DNA of 64,000 nt from Azospirillum sp. Its GTDB lineage: Bacteria > Pseudomonadota > Alphaproteobacteria > Azospirillales > Azospirillaceae. The position numbers and the translations under genes are program-made. The notes below the pieces were generated by a model that saw only the letters and a list, made by a program, of their open reading frames with translations, was not told where the DNA came from and searched no databases. This document shows positions 26,205 to 35,016 of this stretch, piece by piece. The stretch lies in NCBI GenBank assembly GCA_027486405.1, contig JAIXPD010000004.1, positions 1 to 64,000 on the forward strand, given 5' to 3'. Position 1 is the stretch's first letter; each line of letters starts with the position of its first letter.

Positions 26205-27341
26205 TCAGACCGCTTCCAGAACGGTGGCGATGCCCTGGCCGCCGCCGATGCACTGGGTGGCCAGCGCGAATTGCTTGCCTTCGCGCTTCAGCAGCGCGGC
26301 CGCCTTGCCGGTGATGCGGGCACCGGTCGCCCCCAGCGGGTGGCCGAGCGCCAGCGCGCCGCCATCCAGATTGACCTTGGCCAGATCGATGTCGAGATCG
26401 CGCATGCAGGCGATGGCCTGGGCGGAGAAGGCTTCGTTGATTTCGATGACGTCGATGTCCTTGATCGTCAGACCGGCACGGGCCAGCGCCTTTTGCGTCG
26501 AGGGGATCGGGCCGAGGCCCATCAACTCCGGCGCGCAACCGGCCACCGCGATGGAGCGGATCTTGGCCAGGATCGGCAGGCCGTTGGCCTTGGCGTACTC
26601 CTCGGTCGTCACCAGCACGGCGGACGCGCCGTCGGTCAGCGGCGAGGAGGTCCCCGCCGTCACCGACCCGTCGGCGAGGAAGGCGGGCTTCAGGCCGCTC
26701 AACCCCTCGACCGTGGTCCCGGGACGGATGCAGCCGTCGCGGTCGATCACGCCCGCCGGGGTCTGGATGCCGACGATCTCGTCGTTCAAACGGCCAGCGG
26801 CCTGCGCCTCGGCGGCCTTGGCGTGCGAGGTGACGGCCAGCTCCTCCTGCTCGGTGCGGCCAATGCCGTATTTCTTGGCGACGTTTTCGGCGGTGACGCC
26901 CATCGAGCAATAGGCTTCCGGGTAGGCGTTCTTCAGCGCCGCGTTCGGCATCGGGTTGAAGCCCATGATCGGCACGCGGGTCATCGATTCCACACCGCCG
27001 CAGACGAACAGATCACCGGCCCCCATCTGGATGGCCCCGGCGGCCTGGTGGATCGCCTGCATCGACGAGCCGCAATAGCGGTTGACCGTGGTCGCCGCCG
27101 CCGTGACCGGCAGCTTGGCCAGGAAGGAGATCGCGCGAGCGACGTTCAGGCCCTGCTCGCCTTCCGGGAAGGAGCAGCCGACGATCACGTCCTCGATGTC
27201 CTGCGGGTTGGCGCCGGTGCGCTCCACCAGTGCCGCGATGACGCGGGCCAGCATGTCATCGGGGCGGACCTTGGTCAGCTCGCCCTTGTGGGCGAAGGCG
27301 AAGGGCGAACGGGCGTAGCCTGCAATGACGACCGACTTCAT
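26205..27341 (-). CDS. Acetyl-CoA acyltransferase (thiolase)
   Basis: Cleaves 3-ketoacyl-CoA to acetyl-CoA and a shortened acyl-CoA. Acyl-enzyme Cys90 lies in VNRYCGSSMQAIHQAAGAI; the second half has EINEAFSAQAIA, the His motif GHPLGATGAR and the proton-donor Cys in TQCIGGGQGIATV. About 378 residues, typical of FadA. Its ATG overlaps the stop codon of the MerR regulator gene (ATGA), so the regulator and thiolase are translationally coupled. Confidence 0.93.
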   Translation of the reverse strand: MKSVVIAGYARSPFAFAHKGELTKVRPDDMLARVIAALVERTGANPQDIEDVIVGCSFPEGEQGLNVARAISFLAKLPVTAAATTVNRYCGSSMQAIHQAAGAIQMGAGDLFVCGGVESMTRVPIMGFNPMPNAALKNAYPEAYCSMGVTAENVAKKYGIGRTEQEELAVTSHAKAAEAQAAGRLNDEIVGIQTPAGVIDRDGCIRPGTTVEGLSGLKPAFLADGSVTAGTSSPLTDGASAVLVTTEEYAKANGLPILAKIRSIAVAGCAPELMGLGPIPSTQKALARAGLTIKDIDVIEINEAFSAQAIACMRDLDIDLAKVNLDGGALALGHPLGATGARITGKAAALLKREGKQFALATQCIGGGQGIATVLEAV

Positions 27342-27793
27342 GAGAGCTTCTCCTCCATGGGCTGCGTCTCCGTGGTGCCGTTTCGGCGCAAATGCTCGGA
27401 GATCTGAATGTCGAAATGGCGCAACTCTTCCAACGTCTGCTGAACGTCCTGGAGCTGCCGTTCAAGGGCCTCTATCCGCTGGCGGGCCAGCGATTGCGCG
27501 TAACGCATCTGTTCGATCTGGGCGTCGCCAGTGTCGTACAGATTCAGGAACTCTTTGATCTCGGCGAGGCTGAAGCCCAACCGTTTGCCACGGCAGATCA
27601 GCACCAGCCGGGCGCGGTCACGGTGGCTGTAGACGCGGGTTTGCCCGTCGCGGGTCGGCGACAGCAGCCCTTCATCTTCGTAATGCCGGATGGTGCGGTG
27701 GGTCAGGCCAAATTCCTCGGCCAGTTCGCCGATGGATCGGTTGCGGTCGTCCGCTTCCCATCCCGTCGCCCCGGTTCCGATCGTTGCCTGCAC
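27338..27793 (-). CDS. MerR-family regulator of acyl-CoA degradation (LiuR-like)
   Basis: Regulator of 151 residues encoded as the first gene of the operon it probably controls. The MerR winged helix reads RSIGELAEEFGLTHRTIRHYEDEG, then LLSPTRDGQTRVYSHRDRARL; a long dimerisation helix with REALERQ-like heptads follows. No metal-binding cysteines are present at the C-terminus, which fits the LiuR/PsrA-like acyl-CoA-sensing subgroup rather than metal sensors. The GTG at 27793 is chosen because GGAG lies eight bases upstream and the HTH begins some 18 residues in; longer in-frame extensions have no support. Confidence 0.85.
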   Translation of the reverse strand: MQATIGTGATGWEADDRNRSIGELAEEFGLTHRTIRHYEDEGLLSPTRDGQTRVYSHRDRARLVLICRGKRLGFSLAEIKEFLNLYDTGDAQIEQMRYAQSLARQRIEALERQLQDVQQTLEELRHFDIQISEHLRRNGTTETQPMEEKLS

Positions 27794-28099
27794 CGCGCCG
27801 TCTCCGTTCCACCACCAACGCCCTTGGTTGACGTTTACGTAAAGGTAAGGCGTCTCCCGCGCTCTGTCAACACGCTTGTTGAGGACACGGATGACTCTTC
27901 CGCCCAACAGGTTGGAACGGGCAGCTTGGAACGGGCCGCAACGGGACCCACGCGGGTGCGGCGCGCCCGCGCAGTGACAGCCTGCCACATGCGGGCGGGG
28001 TCCAGGGCTGTGGCAGGCTGTGCCGCTCAGGGCCGGATTCCGTCCGACCGTCAACGGACAGGGCGCAGGGGACAGGGCGCGGGCAAACGGAGACCACCC
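27794..28099. other. Divergent intergenic region with long inverted repeat
   Basis: About 306 bases without a gene. The left part contains the MerR operon promoter. Centre-right, ACAGCCTGCCACA (27977-27989) and TGTGGCAGGCTGT (28009-28021) are perfect 13-bp arms around a 19-base loop. No T-run follows on either strand, so a regulatory RNA structure or operator is as likely as a terminator. Confidence 0.6.
27828..27870 (-). promoter_or_regulatory. Promoter with MerR-type operator
   Basis: On the minus strand TTGACA (27865-27870) and TACCTT (27842-27847) are 17 bases apart, a good sigma-70 pair. Directly after the -10 is TTTACGTAAACGTCAA (27828-27843), containing the palindrome TTTACGTAAA. Similar ACGTAAACGT words are, as I recall, the operators of LiuR-type MerR proteins. 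The overlap of operator and start region suggests repression of the regulator-led operon. Confidence 0.65.
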
Positions 28100-28285
28100 A
28101 TGTCGTCACGGGTCATCGTATCGCTGGGAATCGGGATTTTGGCCATGGTGCTGATCGGCACCATGCTGGTGGGCGCGGCGTTGCTGTTTTACGCCGTGAT
28201 GACGGCGGTGTTCGCCGTGGTCATCGCCATTCTGGCGCTCGCGACCCGCCGACCCAAGGATCGGCGGGATCACGGCTATCTGTAA
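28100..28285 (+). CDS. Small two-helix membrane protein
   Basis: 61-residue protein with ATG preceded by GGAG seven to eight bases away. Almost the whole length is hydrophobic: IVSLGIGILAMVLIGTMLVGAALLFYAVMTAVF and AVVIAILALA, then a charged tail TRRPKDRRDHGYL that should stay in the cytoplasm. Codon use is typical of the region. It stops six bases before the convergent macroglobulin gene ends. No family recognised. Confidence 0.65.
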   Translation: MSSRVIVSLGIGILAMVLIGTMLVGAALLFYAVMTAVFAVVIAILALATRRPKDRRDHGYL

Positions 28286-28291
28286 CCCGCG

Positions 28292-31200
28292 TCAGTAGGG
28301 CAGGACGCGCAAGCGGCCACCGGCGACGCGGGCCGACACGTGCGGACGCTGCAAATCCTCCACCGTTGCCCCCGGCGCGGCGAAGTCGCCGACGGAGACG
28401 GCCCGCACCAGATAGGCCAGACGGAAACGCGGGGTCTGCTTGTTCAGATCGACCGCCGCGACGAAACGGTCGTCGCGGAACTCCAGATGGCGGGGGACCG
28501 ACAGTTCGCCCAACCAGGGCAAGGCCCCCGACGGGCCACCGGCACCCAGCCGCACATTTTCGATCTCGAACCCGGCGGGCAGCGGATCGGAAATCAGGGC
28601 GGCGTGCTCCAACGGGTCGGTCGCGGCCCCGTCCAGCACCACGACCATCAGATCGTTGTGGCGCACCCCGGCGGGATCGACCGGACGACCGGCCATGTCA
28701 TAGACCCGGCGCGACAGGGTCATCCCCTGTTCCTCCGCCGGGGCGGGCTGGTCGGCCACACCGACCACGGTGATGGTCTGGCGGGTGTCCGGCCCCAGAT
28801 TGCGCACCGAGGACGGGTTCGCCCCCTCGATGCGCAGGAACAGCGGCTTGGCGTTTTCGATGGTCTGGTCGCCCAGGGCCAGCTTCATCGGCGTGGTCCG
28901 GTCGATCAGCGCCTTGGCCGCTTGCAGCAGCCACGCTTGTTCCTGCGGGTTGGTGGCGCGCACAGCGGTGAAGGTCTTCGCCACCCGTTCCCCGGCCTGG
29001 AACAGCCGGTCACGCTCGACCACGCCGCTTTCGGCCATCAGGGCGACGACCCCGGCCTCGTCCCGCAGGGACGATCCGTGATCGCGCAGCGACGCCGTGA
29101 CCATCCGCGCGCCCGACAGCTTAGCAAAGGCCTCGGTCGCGCGCGGCGCATCGCCCAGCAGGGCGGCGGCGGCGGCGATCTGCGCCCGCCCGAAATCGGT
29201 CTGCAACCGGTCCCAATAGGTTTCCTGGAAATACCGCACGGCCCCGGCGTCGGCCATCTTGGCCCGCGCCAGCACATACAGGGTGTAGGCGCGGCCCGGC
29301 AGATCGGCGGTTTCCACCCACGCGTTGTCAATCGCCAGCTTCAGCCATTCCAACCCCTTGCGATAGGGCTGGTCGGGCACGCGATAGCCCGCCGCCTTGG
29401 CCCGGCCCAACACGTCGAGCGCGTAGGCGGTCAGCCAGGGATCGACGTCGCCCTTCGGCGACCAGGGCGAGAAGGCCCCGTCCGGGCGTTGGAAGGTCAA
29501 CAGCCGGTCCACCCCACGCTGCACGCGGATCTTGAGCCGGTCCTCGGTGGCCAGACCCAGCCCGACGGCGATGTCGCTCATCGACAGCAGCGGCAGGATG
29601 CGGCTGGCGGTCTGCTCCGCCCCGCCCACACCGGCGCGGTCCAGCGCCAGCAGCAGACCCGGCACATCCAGGTCGGGCAGCCCGGCCACCTGCGCGGTGA
29701 TCGCCACGCTGTCAGGGCGCAGGCCAAAACCGATGTCGCCGGGCACGGTCAGGCTGCGGTCGGTCGGCAACGGGGTGCTGCTGCGCCGCGTCACCAGGGG
29801 ACCACCCGGGCGCACCATCACATCCCAACGCCGGGTCACGCGCAGGCCGTTCGGCCCGGTGACGTCCAGCGTCACCACGCCTGTGCCGATGGCGGTGGCG
29901 GTCAGCACCCGCCCGGCGGTCGCCCGCTTGCCGCGCGGCAAGGCGGGAATGTCCAGCGGGCTGCCGTCGGTGACGGTCACGGCCCCTTCGGCGTTCAGGG
30001 TGGCGCGGTAGACCCCCGACGCGCCGTTCAGATTGTCGAGCGTGACGACGGCCTCGGCCACATCGCCGGGCGTCAGGAAGCGCGGCAGGGCCAGATCGGC
30101 GACCAGCGGGTCACGCACCAACACCGACGCGTCGGCGCTGCCCAGCTTGCCCCCGCTCCAGGCCACCGCCATCACACGCAAGCGGCCCTGGAAGTCCGGC
30201 ACGTCGAACGGAACCGTCACCTTGCCGCCCGGCCCGACCGGCAACACACCGGAAAAGAGTGAGACGACCCGCTCCGACTTGGGCGGGACCAGGCCGGAGA
30301 TCTGCCGCAAGCGGGGCTGCTCGGTGCCGCGCGGACGGGCGCTGTCCAAACCGGCGGGATCGATCAGACGCCCGAAGGAGTCGCGCAGCTCCACGCCCAG
30401 GCGGCGCTTGCCCAGATAATGGGCCACCGGGGCGGGCGTGGCCTGCCCGGTGACTTGCAACACCGACTCATCGACCGCCGCGACGGTGACGAAGGCGCTT
30501 TGCCCCTCCGGCACGCCATCCACCGTCACCTCGGCGGTCAGGCCGCTGCGCGGCTCGCTTTCCTGCGGAGCGGCCAGCCGGACGCCCAGCGAGCGCGCCG
30601 CCGGATCAACCGCCAGCCAGGACACACCCACCGCGCGGCGCGGCGGCCCCTTGGCCTGCGGGTCGGGGGTGGAAAAGGCGGTGGCGAGGACATAGGCCCC
30701 ACCGGTCCAGTTCGTGCCCACCGGGATTTGCAGGAAGGCCCCCTCCGGCCCGATGGCCCGGCTGACCGCGTGCGTCACCGCACGGTCGGCCACCGCCACC
30801 AGAACCTGACTGTGATAGGGCGGCTTCACATAGACCCACGCCGTGTCACCGCCCTTGTAGGCGGGCAACATGACGGTGACGTCCACCTCGTCCGGGCGTT
30901 CGCCCGCCGTCGGCGTCATCCACCAGCCGGCGGCAAAGCGCACGCTGGTCGACACGCCGTTCTTGGCGTCGAACACCTCCAGCCGGTAGCGGCCCGCCGT
31001 CACCGGCGCTTCCACCGCGCCGGGCGCTGCGGCAGTGATGGACAGGGTCCCGCCGGTCACGCGCTGGTCACGCACCGTGACCTTGTAGTCCCAATGGCCG
31101 TTGGCCTCGAACCACGCGTATTCATACTCTTCTTCAAACAGTTCATAGGACAGGTCGGCGCTGTCCACCGGCTTGCCGTTCGGCCCCACCGCGACCACGT

Positions 31201-33124
31201 CGAATCCGGCGGTCGCCCCTTCGGGCACGCCGTCGCCTTCAAAACGCGGCTTGACGCCGATGGCAAAGGGCTGGTGGCGCACCGGCAACACCAGATCGCG
31301 GCCAACCGGGCGACCACCGATGTCGATCAGGGTGGCGCGCAGCACCGCTTCCAGCGGGCGCGTGCTGTCCGGGAACTGGGGCAACCGGACGGCGACGGTG
31401 GCGCTGCCCGCGTTGTCGGTGGAGAAGCCGGGCAGATCGACGCGGGTCGGCTTGATCTCCTCCTGCGCCAGACCGAAGCGGTAGCCGGGCAGGTCGGGAT
31501 AGGGGTTGGCGGCGGCGCGCACCGTGACCGACAATTCCCCCGGCAGCCCGGCGGCGGGCGCGCCATAGAGGAAATGCCCGTCCACGGTCAGGCTGGTGGT
31601 TCCGTCGGCGGCGATCTCCTTGGACGGAGCCGCCAAGGCCACGTCGATGCGCGGCGGGACGAAATCCTCCACCAGGAACTCCGCACGGCCCAGCGCCGGG
31701 CCGGACACCCCGCCCTCGCCGTCCAGATGGGCGGTGACGCCCCAGGATCCCGGATAGGCGTTCATCGGCAGGTCGATGCGGGTGGCGTAGGCCCCCGCCC
31801 CGGCGTCGGTCAGGCTGCGGCGTTCCACCTCGAACCCGTCGGGCCGCCACAGGCGCAGGGTCAGCGGCTTGGCCCCCGGCAACGCGTTCAGGTCGGCGTC
31901 GCGCAGCAGGCCGGTGACGCGGACCGACTCGCCGGGCCGGTAGATGCCGCGTTCGGTGTAGAGATAGGCGTCAAGACCGCTGGGCGGTGCCACCGGGCGG
32001 GCCGGAGCCGCCGCAGCGGGCGTGGCGGCGACGGTGGTGGCGGGCGCGGTTGTCGCCGTCGGCGGGGTCGGGGCCGCCTGTTCGGTGGGGGCGCTGCCGC
32101 CGGTCAGGTCGAGCACGCCAAAGTCACCGGCCCCACGCACGGCGAACAGGGCCTGCGGCGGTTCGGTGGCGGGGGTGGCGGCGCGCAGGGCGGCCAGATC
32201 GAATCGGCCCAAGCCATCCTCGCCGGTCTGCACCTTGGCCAGTTCGGCCCCGTTGCGGGCGACCAGACGCAGTTCGACTCCGGCGGCGGGGGCGGCGGTG
32301 TCGACCGAGCGGGCGAAGACCACGAGCGAATCCTCGCCCAGAATGGTGTTCAGCCCCAGATCGGAGACGACGAACCACTGGGTGGCCTTCTGCTCCCACC
32401 CGCCGGGTTTGATCTCGTCCACGCCCGCGACGGCGACATAGACGCCGGGTTCCAGCTTGCCCAGCACGGCGTCGATGGGAAAGGCGGTGGTGACGCTCTT
32501 GTTGGGGGCGTTGGCGATGCCCATGTCGCCGCGCCAGACCTCTTGCCCGGAGCGGTCGAGAATCTCGCCAACGTCGAAATCGGTCATCTGCTGGGCGATG
32601 CGCCCGAAATAGATCTTTTCGACCAGACTGCGGTCGGTGATGCGCAACACCTGAAGCTTGGCCCGGTCCAGATTGATCGAGCGCAGCGGCAGCCCGTCCC
32701 CGCCGACGCGCGGCAGGATGTAACCAGCCCCCCGGAAGGCCAGCGACGGCTTGCGGTTCGGCACCTCCACCTCGCGGCTGTCGGCGGCGGGCAGGCGTTT
32801 GCCGTCCACGCCGGGCAGACCATCGCGCAGGGTGATCCTGTATTTCTGCCCGTGTTGCAGGCCATCGACGCAGAGGTTGCGGTCGCGCGCCACGGCCAGA
32901 ACGTCAACCGGCGGGGAAATCTCCACATAATCGCGGAAATTCACCACCCGCGCCCGCTCCAGACGGTCGGTGAAGGCGAAACAAGCCTGCGCCACATCGC
33001 GTTCGGCCACGACCTCCACCCCGGCGACGCCGAACGGCACCGGTTCCGCCGGTGGATCGGCGGCCAAAACGGGAAGGGACGACGCGACAAGGACGGCACA
33101 GACACGCGCGAGCGCACGCAGCAT
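28292..33124 (-). CDS. Bacterial alpha-2-macroglobulin family protein, thioester-free
   Basis: Very large periplasmic or membrane-linked protease-trap-like protein of about 1610 residues. The signal peptide is MLRALARVCAVLVASSLPVLA. A Thr/Pro/Ala-rich linker (about residues 390-430) precedes the macroglobulin repeats starting AYLYTERGIYRPGESV. The bait-region and A2M domains follow (LRVMAVAWSGGKLGSADASVLVR is conserved), then the thioester-domain helices (DPWLTAYALDVLGRAKAAGY). At the thioester position the motif is GAEQ (Gly1168) instead of CxEQ, so no covalent trap can form; this resembles the YfaS-type class. The usual partner pbpC is not adjacent. Start at ATG 33124 is chosen by the signal peptide. 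Confidence 0.9.
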   Translation of the reverse strand: MLRALARVCAVLVASSLPVLAADPPAEPVPFGVAGVEVVAERDVAQACFAFTDRLERARVVNFRDYVEISPPVDVLAVARDRNLCVDGLQHGQKYRITLRDGLPGVDGKRLPAADSREVEVPNRKPSLAFRGAGYILPRVGGDGLPLRSINLDRAKLQVLRITDRSLVEKIYFGRIAQQMTDFDVGEILDRSGQEVWRGDMGIANAPNKSVTTAFPIDAVLGKLEPGVYVAVAGVDEIKPGGWEQKATQWFVVSDLGLNTILGEDSLVVFARSVDTAAPAAGVELRLVARNGAELAKVQTGEDGLGRFDLAALRAATPATEPPQALFAVRGAGDFGVLDLTGGSAPTEQAAPTPPTATTAPATTVAATPAAAAPARPVAPPSGLDAYLYTERGIYRPGESVRVTGLLRDADLNALPGAKPLTLRLWRPDGFEVERRSLTDAGAGAYATRIDLPMNAYPGSWGVTAHLDGEGGVSGPALGRAEFLVEDFVPPRIDVALAAPSKEIAADGTTSLTVDGHFLYGAPAAGLPGELSVTVRAAANPYPDLPGYRFGLAQEEIKPTRVDLPGFSTDNAGSATVAVRLPQFPDSTRPLEAVLRATLIDIGGRPVGRDLVLPVRHQPFAIGVKPRFEGDGVPEGATAGFDVVAVGPNGKPVDSADLSYELFEEEYEYAWFEANGHWDYKVTVRDQRVTGGTLSITAAAPGAVEAPVTAGRYRLEVFDAKNGVSTSVRFAAGWWMTPTAGERPDEVDVTVMLPAYKGGDTAWVYVKPPYHSQVLVAVADRAVTHAVSRAIGPEGAFLQIPVGTNWTGGAYVLATAFSTPDPQAKGPPRRAVGVSWLAVDPAARSLGVRLAAPQESEPRSGLTAEVTVDGVPEGQSAFVTVAAVDESVLQVTGQATPAPVAHYLGKRRLGVELRDSFGRLIDPAGLDSARPRGTEQPRLRQISGLVPPKSERVVSLFSGVLPVGPGGKVTVPFDVPDFQGRLRVMAVAWSGGKLGSADASVLVRDPLVADLALPRFLTPGDVAEAVVTLDNLNGASGVYRATLNAEGAVTVTDGSPLDIPALPRGKRATAGRVLTATAIGTGVVTLDVTGPNGLRVTRRWDVMVRPGGPLVTRRSSTPLPTDRSLTVPGDIGFGLRPDSVAITAQVAGLPDLDVPGLLLALDRAGVGGAEQTASRILPLLSMSDIAVGLGLATEDRLKIRVQRGVDRLLTFQRPDGAFSPWSPKGDVDPWLTAYALDVLGRAKAAGYRVPDQPYRKGLEWLKLAIDNAWVETADLPGRAYTLYVLARAKMADAGAVRYFQETYWDRLQTDFGRAQIAAAAALLGDAPRATEAFAKLSGARMVTASLRDHGSSLRDEAGVVALMAESGVVERDRLFQAGERVAKTFTAVRATNPQEQAWLLQAAKALIDRTTPMKLALGDQTIENAKPLFLRIEGANPSSVRNLGPDTRQTITVVGVADQPAPAEEQGMTLSRRVYDMAGRPVDPAGVRHNDLMVVVLDGAATDPLEHAALISDPLPAGFEIENVRLGAGGPSGALPWLGELSVPRHLEFRDDRFVAAVDLNKQTPRFRLAYLVRAVSVGDFAAPGATVEDLQRPHVSARVAGGRLRVLPY

Positions 33125-33408
33125 ACGAGACAGGCCCCAATTCCCAGGTGAGTCCGTCCATCCCACTGAGGCGTTCAAGCCCTGGCGGCGGCGCGGACCT
33201 ATGCGAAAACCGGCGGGAGTATGCCCAACCGCCGGGCGTTTCGCCATGGCTTTGCGGCCCCGGCGCGCGCTTCTTGTCAACCGCCGATGTTCCGCAAAAT
33301 ACCCTGATTATCCGCGTCACAAACGACAAGACCCCGATCGACGACGGTACACTCAAAAATAATTATTATCCGAAACAATAACAGCCATCGCCATTGGTGG
33401 AGATCACG

Positions 33409-34929
33409 ATGCCGCCGTTCCTGCCCTCCTCGCGCCGCAATTTTCTCGTTGGGCTTGGCCGTTTCGCCGCCGCCGCGCCGGTGGCCGGGCTGCTGCCCGC
33501 CGGAGCCTTCGCCACCGAAGGCGCGCCCGCCTATTGCCCGCCCCCCTCGGCCTGGACCGATCTGGCCCGCAAGGTCAGCGGCGGCGTGCTGCGCCCCGAC
33601 GATCCCTTCTTCGGCGACGTCTGCCGCCCGAACAACCTGCGCTACGTCGGCACCCTTCCGGCGGGCATCGCCCGGTGCGTGACGGCGCAGGACGTCCAGG
33701 CCTGCATCGGTTGGGTCAAGCAACAGGGCATGCCCTTTGCCGTGCGGTCGGGCGGGCACAATTACGCGGGCTACTCCACCACTCCCGGCCTGCTGATCGA
33801 CATGACCAAGATGGCGGGGGCGGAGTTGATTCCGGGATCGGATGGGCTGGTCCGGGTTCTGGGCGGCACGCTGAACAACCTTGTCTACAAACAGCTTGAG
33901 CGGCTGGGCCGCACCATCACCCACGGGCGGTGCGACACCGTTGGCGCGGCGGGCTTTCTGCTGGGCGGCGGCATCGGCTTCAACATGCGCAAATGGGGCG
34001 TGGGATCGGACCTGCTGCGCGCCACCGATCTGGTGACGGCGGACGGCAGCCTGGTCAACGCCACCGCCGACGAGGATCCCGCCAGTCTGTTCTGGGCCTG
34101 CCGGGGTGGCGGCGGCGGCAATTTCGGCGTCAACACCGCGTTTACCCTGCAAACCCAGCCGGTCAGCACGGTGACGGTGTTCAACCTGACCTGGACCAAG
34201 GATCTGCCGCGCGTGCTGCGCCTGCTGTTGACCGAACTGGCCAGCGCGCCCGACGATTTCGGCAGCAAGATCAGCGTCACCATCCCCAGCCTGTCGGAGC
34301 GCTGCAACAAGGTGGGGACCAGCCTGTCGATCCTGGGCCAACTCCACCCGTCGAAAACGACGCTGAAGGAAATCTTCAAATCCACCTGGGAACTGGCCGA
34401 CAGCCGGACGGTGAAGGAGGACGTCGCCTATTGGGCGGGCCAGGATTTCCTGACCGAAACCACCTACCCCTATTTCTATCAGGAGAAATCCAGCTACATG
34501 CGGGCGGCGGACATCAGCGAGGAGGCCATCGCCGCGATGTTCGATTGGGCGGCGAAGATGCCCGGCACCTCCATGCCCTCCGCCTTCAAATTCTTCCAGG
34601 TTGGCGGTGCCATCAACCGGATGGGGCCGACCGAAACCGCCTATGTCCATCGCGGCTTCGATTGGCTGTTCAGCGTCGAGGCCAATTGGTGGCGGCCCAC
34701 CGATCCGCTGGCGCTGGTCGAAGCCAATCTGGATTGGCAGCAGAGCTTCTACGCGGACATCAACCGCCGCACCAAGGCGGTGGGCGCGTTCCAAAACTTC
34801 CCCGATCCGTCGTTGGCCGATTGGCGCAGCGCCTATTACGGGGAAAATCTGGCCCGGCTGTCGCAGGTGAAACAGGCGGTCGATCCGTCGATGCTGTTCA
34901 CCTACCCGCAGGCGATCCGCCCGGCCTGA
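33409..34929 (+). CDS. Tat-exported FAD-linked oxidase (berberine-bridge-enzyme-like)
   Basis: Flavoprotein oxidase of about 506 residues. The N-terminus is a twin-arginine signal (SRRNFLVGLGRFAAAAPVAGLL), so it folds in the cytoplasm before export. The FAD_binding_4 domain has His117 in VRSGGHNYAGYS and Cys175 in HGRCDTVGAAGFLLGGG, the two residues that attach FAD covalently in bicovalent BBE-type enzymes. The C-terminal BBE segment is present (YYGENLARLSQVKQAVDP). ATG 33409 has GGAG six bases upstream. It is divergent from the macroglobulin gene; substrates of relatives include sugars and alkaloids, so the substrate here is open. Confidence 0.88.
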   Translation: MPPFLPSSRRNFLVGLGRFAAAAPVAGLLPAGAFATEGAPAYCPPPSAWTDLARKVSGGVLRPDDPFFGDVCRPNNLRYVGTLPAGIARCVTAQDVQACIGWVKQQGMPFAVRSGGHNYAGYSTTPGLLIDMTKMAGAELIPGSDGLVRVLGGTLNNLVYKQLERLGRTITHGRCDTVGAAGFLLGGGIGFNMRKWGVGSDLLRATDLVTADGSLVNATADEDPASLFWACRGGGGGNFGVNTAFTLQTQPVSTVTVFNLTWTKDLPRVLRLLLTELASAPDDFGSKISVTIPSLSERCNKVGTSLSILGQLHPSKTTLKEIFKSTWELADSRTVKEDVAYWAGQDFLTETTYPYFYQEKSSYMRAADISEEAIAAMFDWAAKMPGTSMPSAFKFFQVGGAINRMGPTETAYVHRGFDWLFSVEANWWRPTDPLALVEANLDWQQSFYADINRRTKAVGAFQNFPDPSLADWRSAYYGENLARLSQVKQAVDPSMLFTYPQAIRPA

Positions 34930-35016
34930 CCACGGCCAGCCTGATCCGCAACGGCCCCGCCCCGACGGCCCGGTTTCACGACCAGGATGCCGGGGCGGAA
35001 GCGGAGGGCGCGCGCC

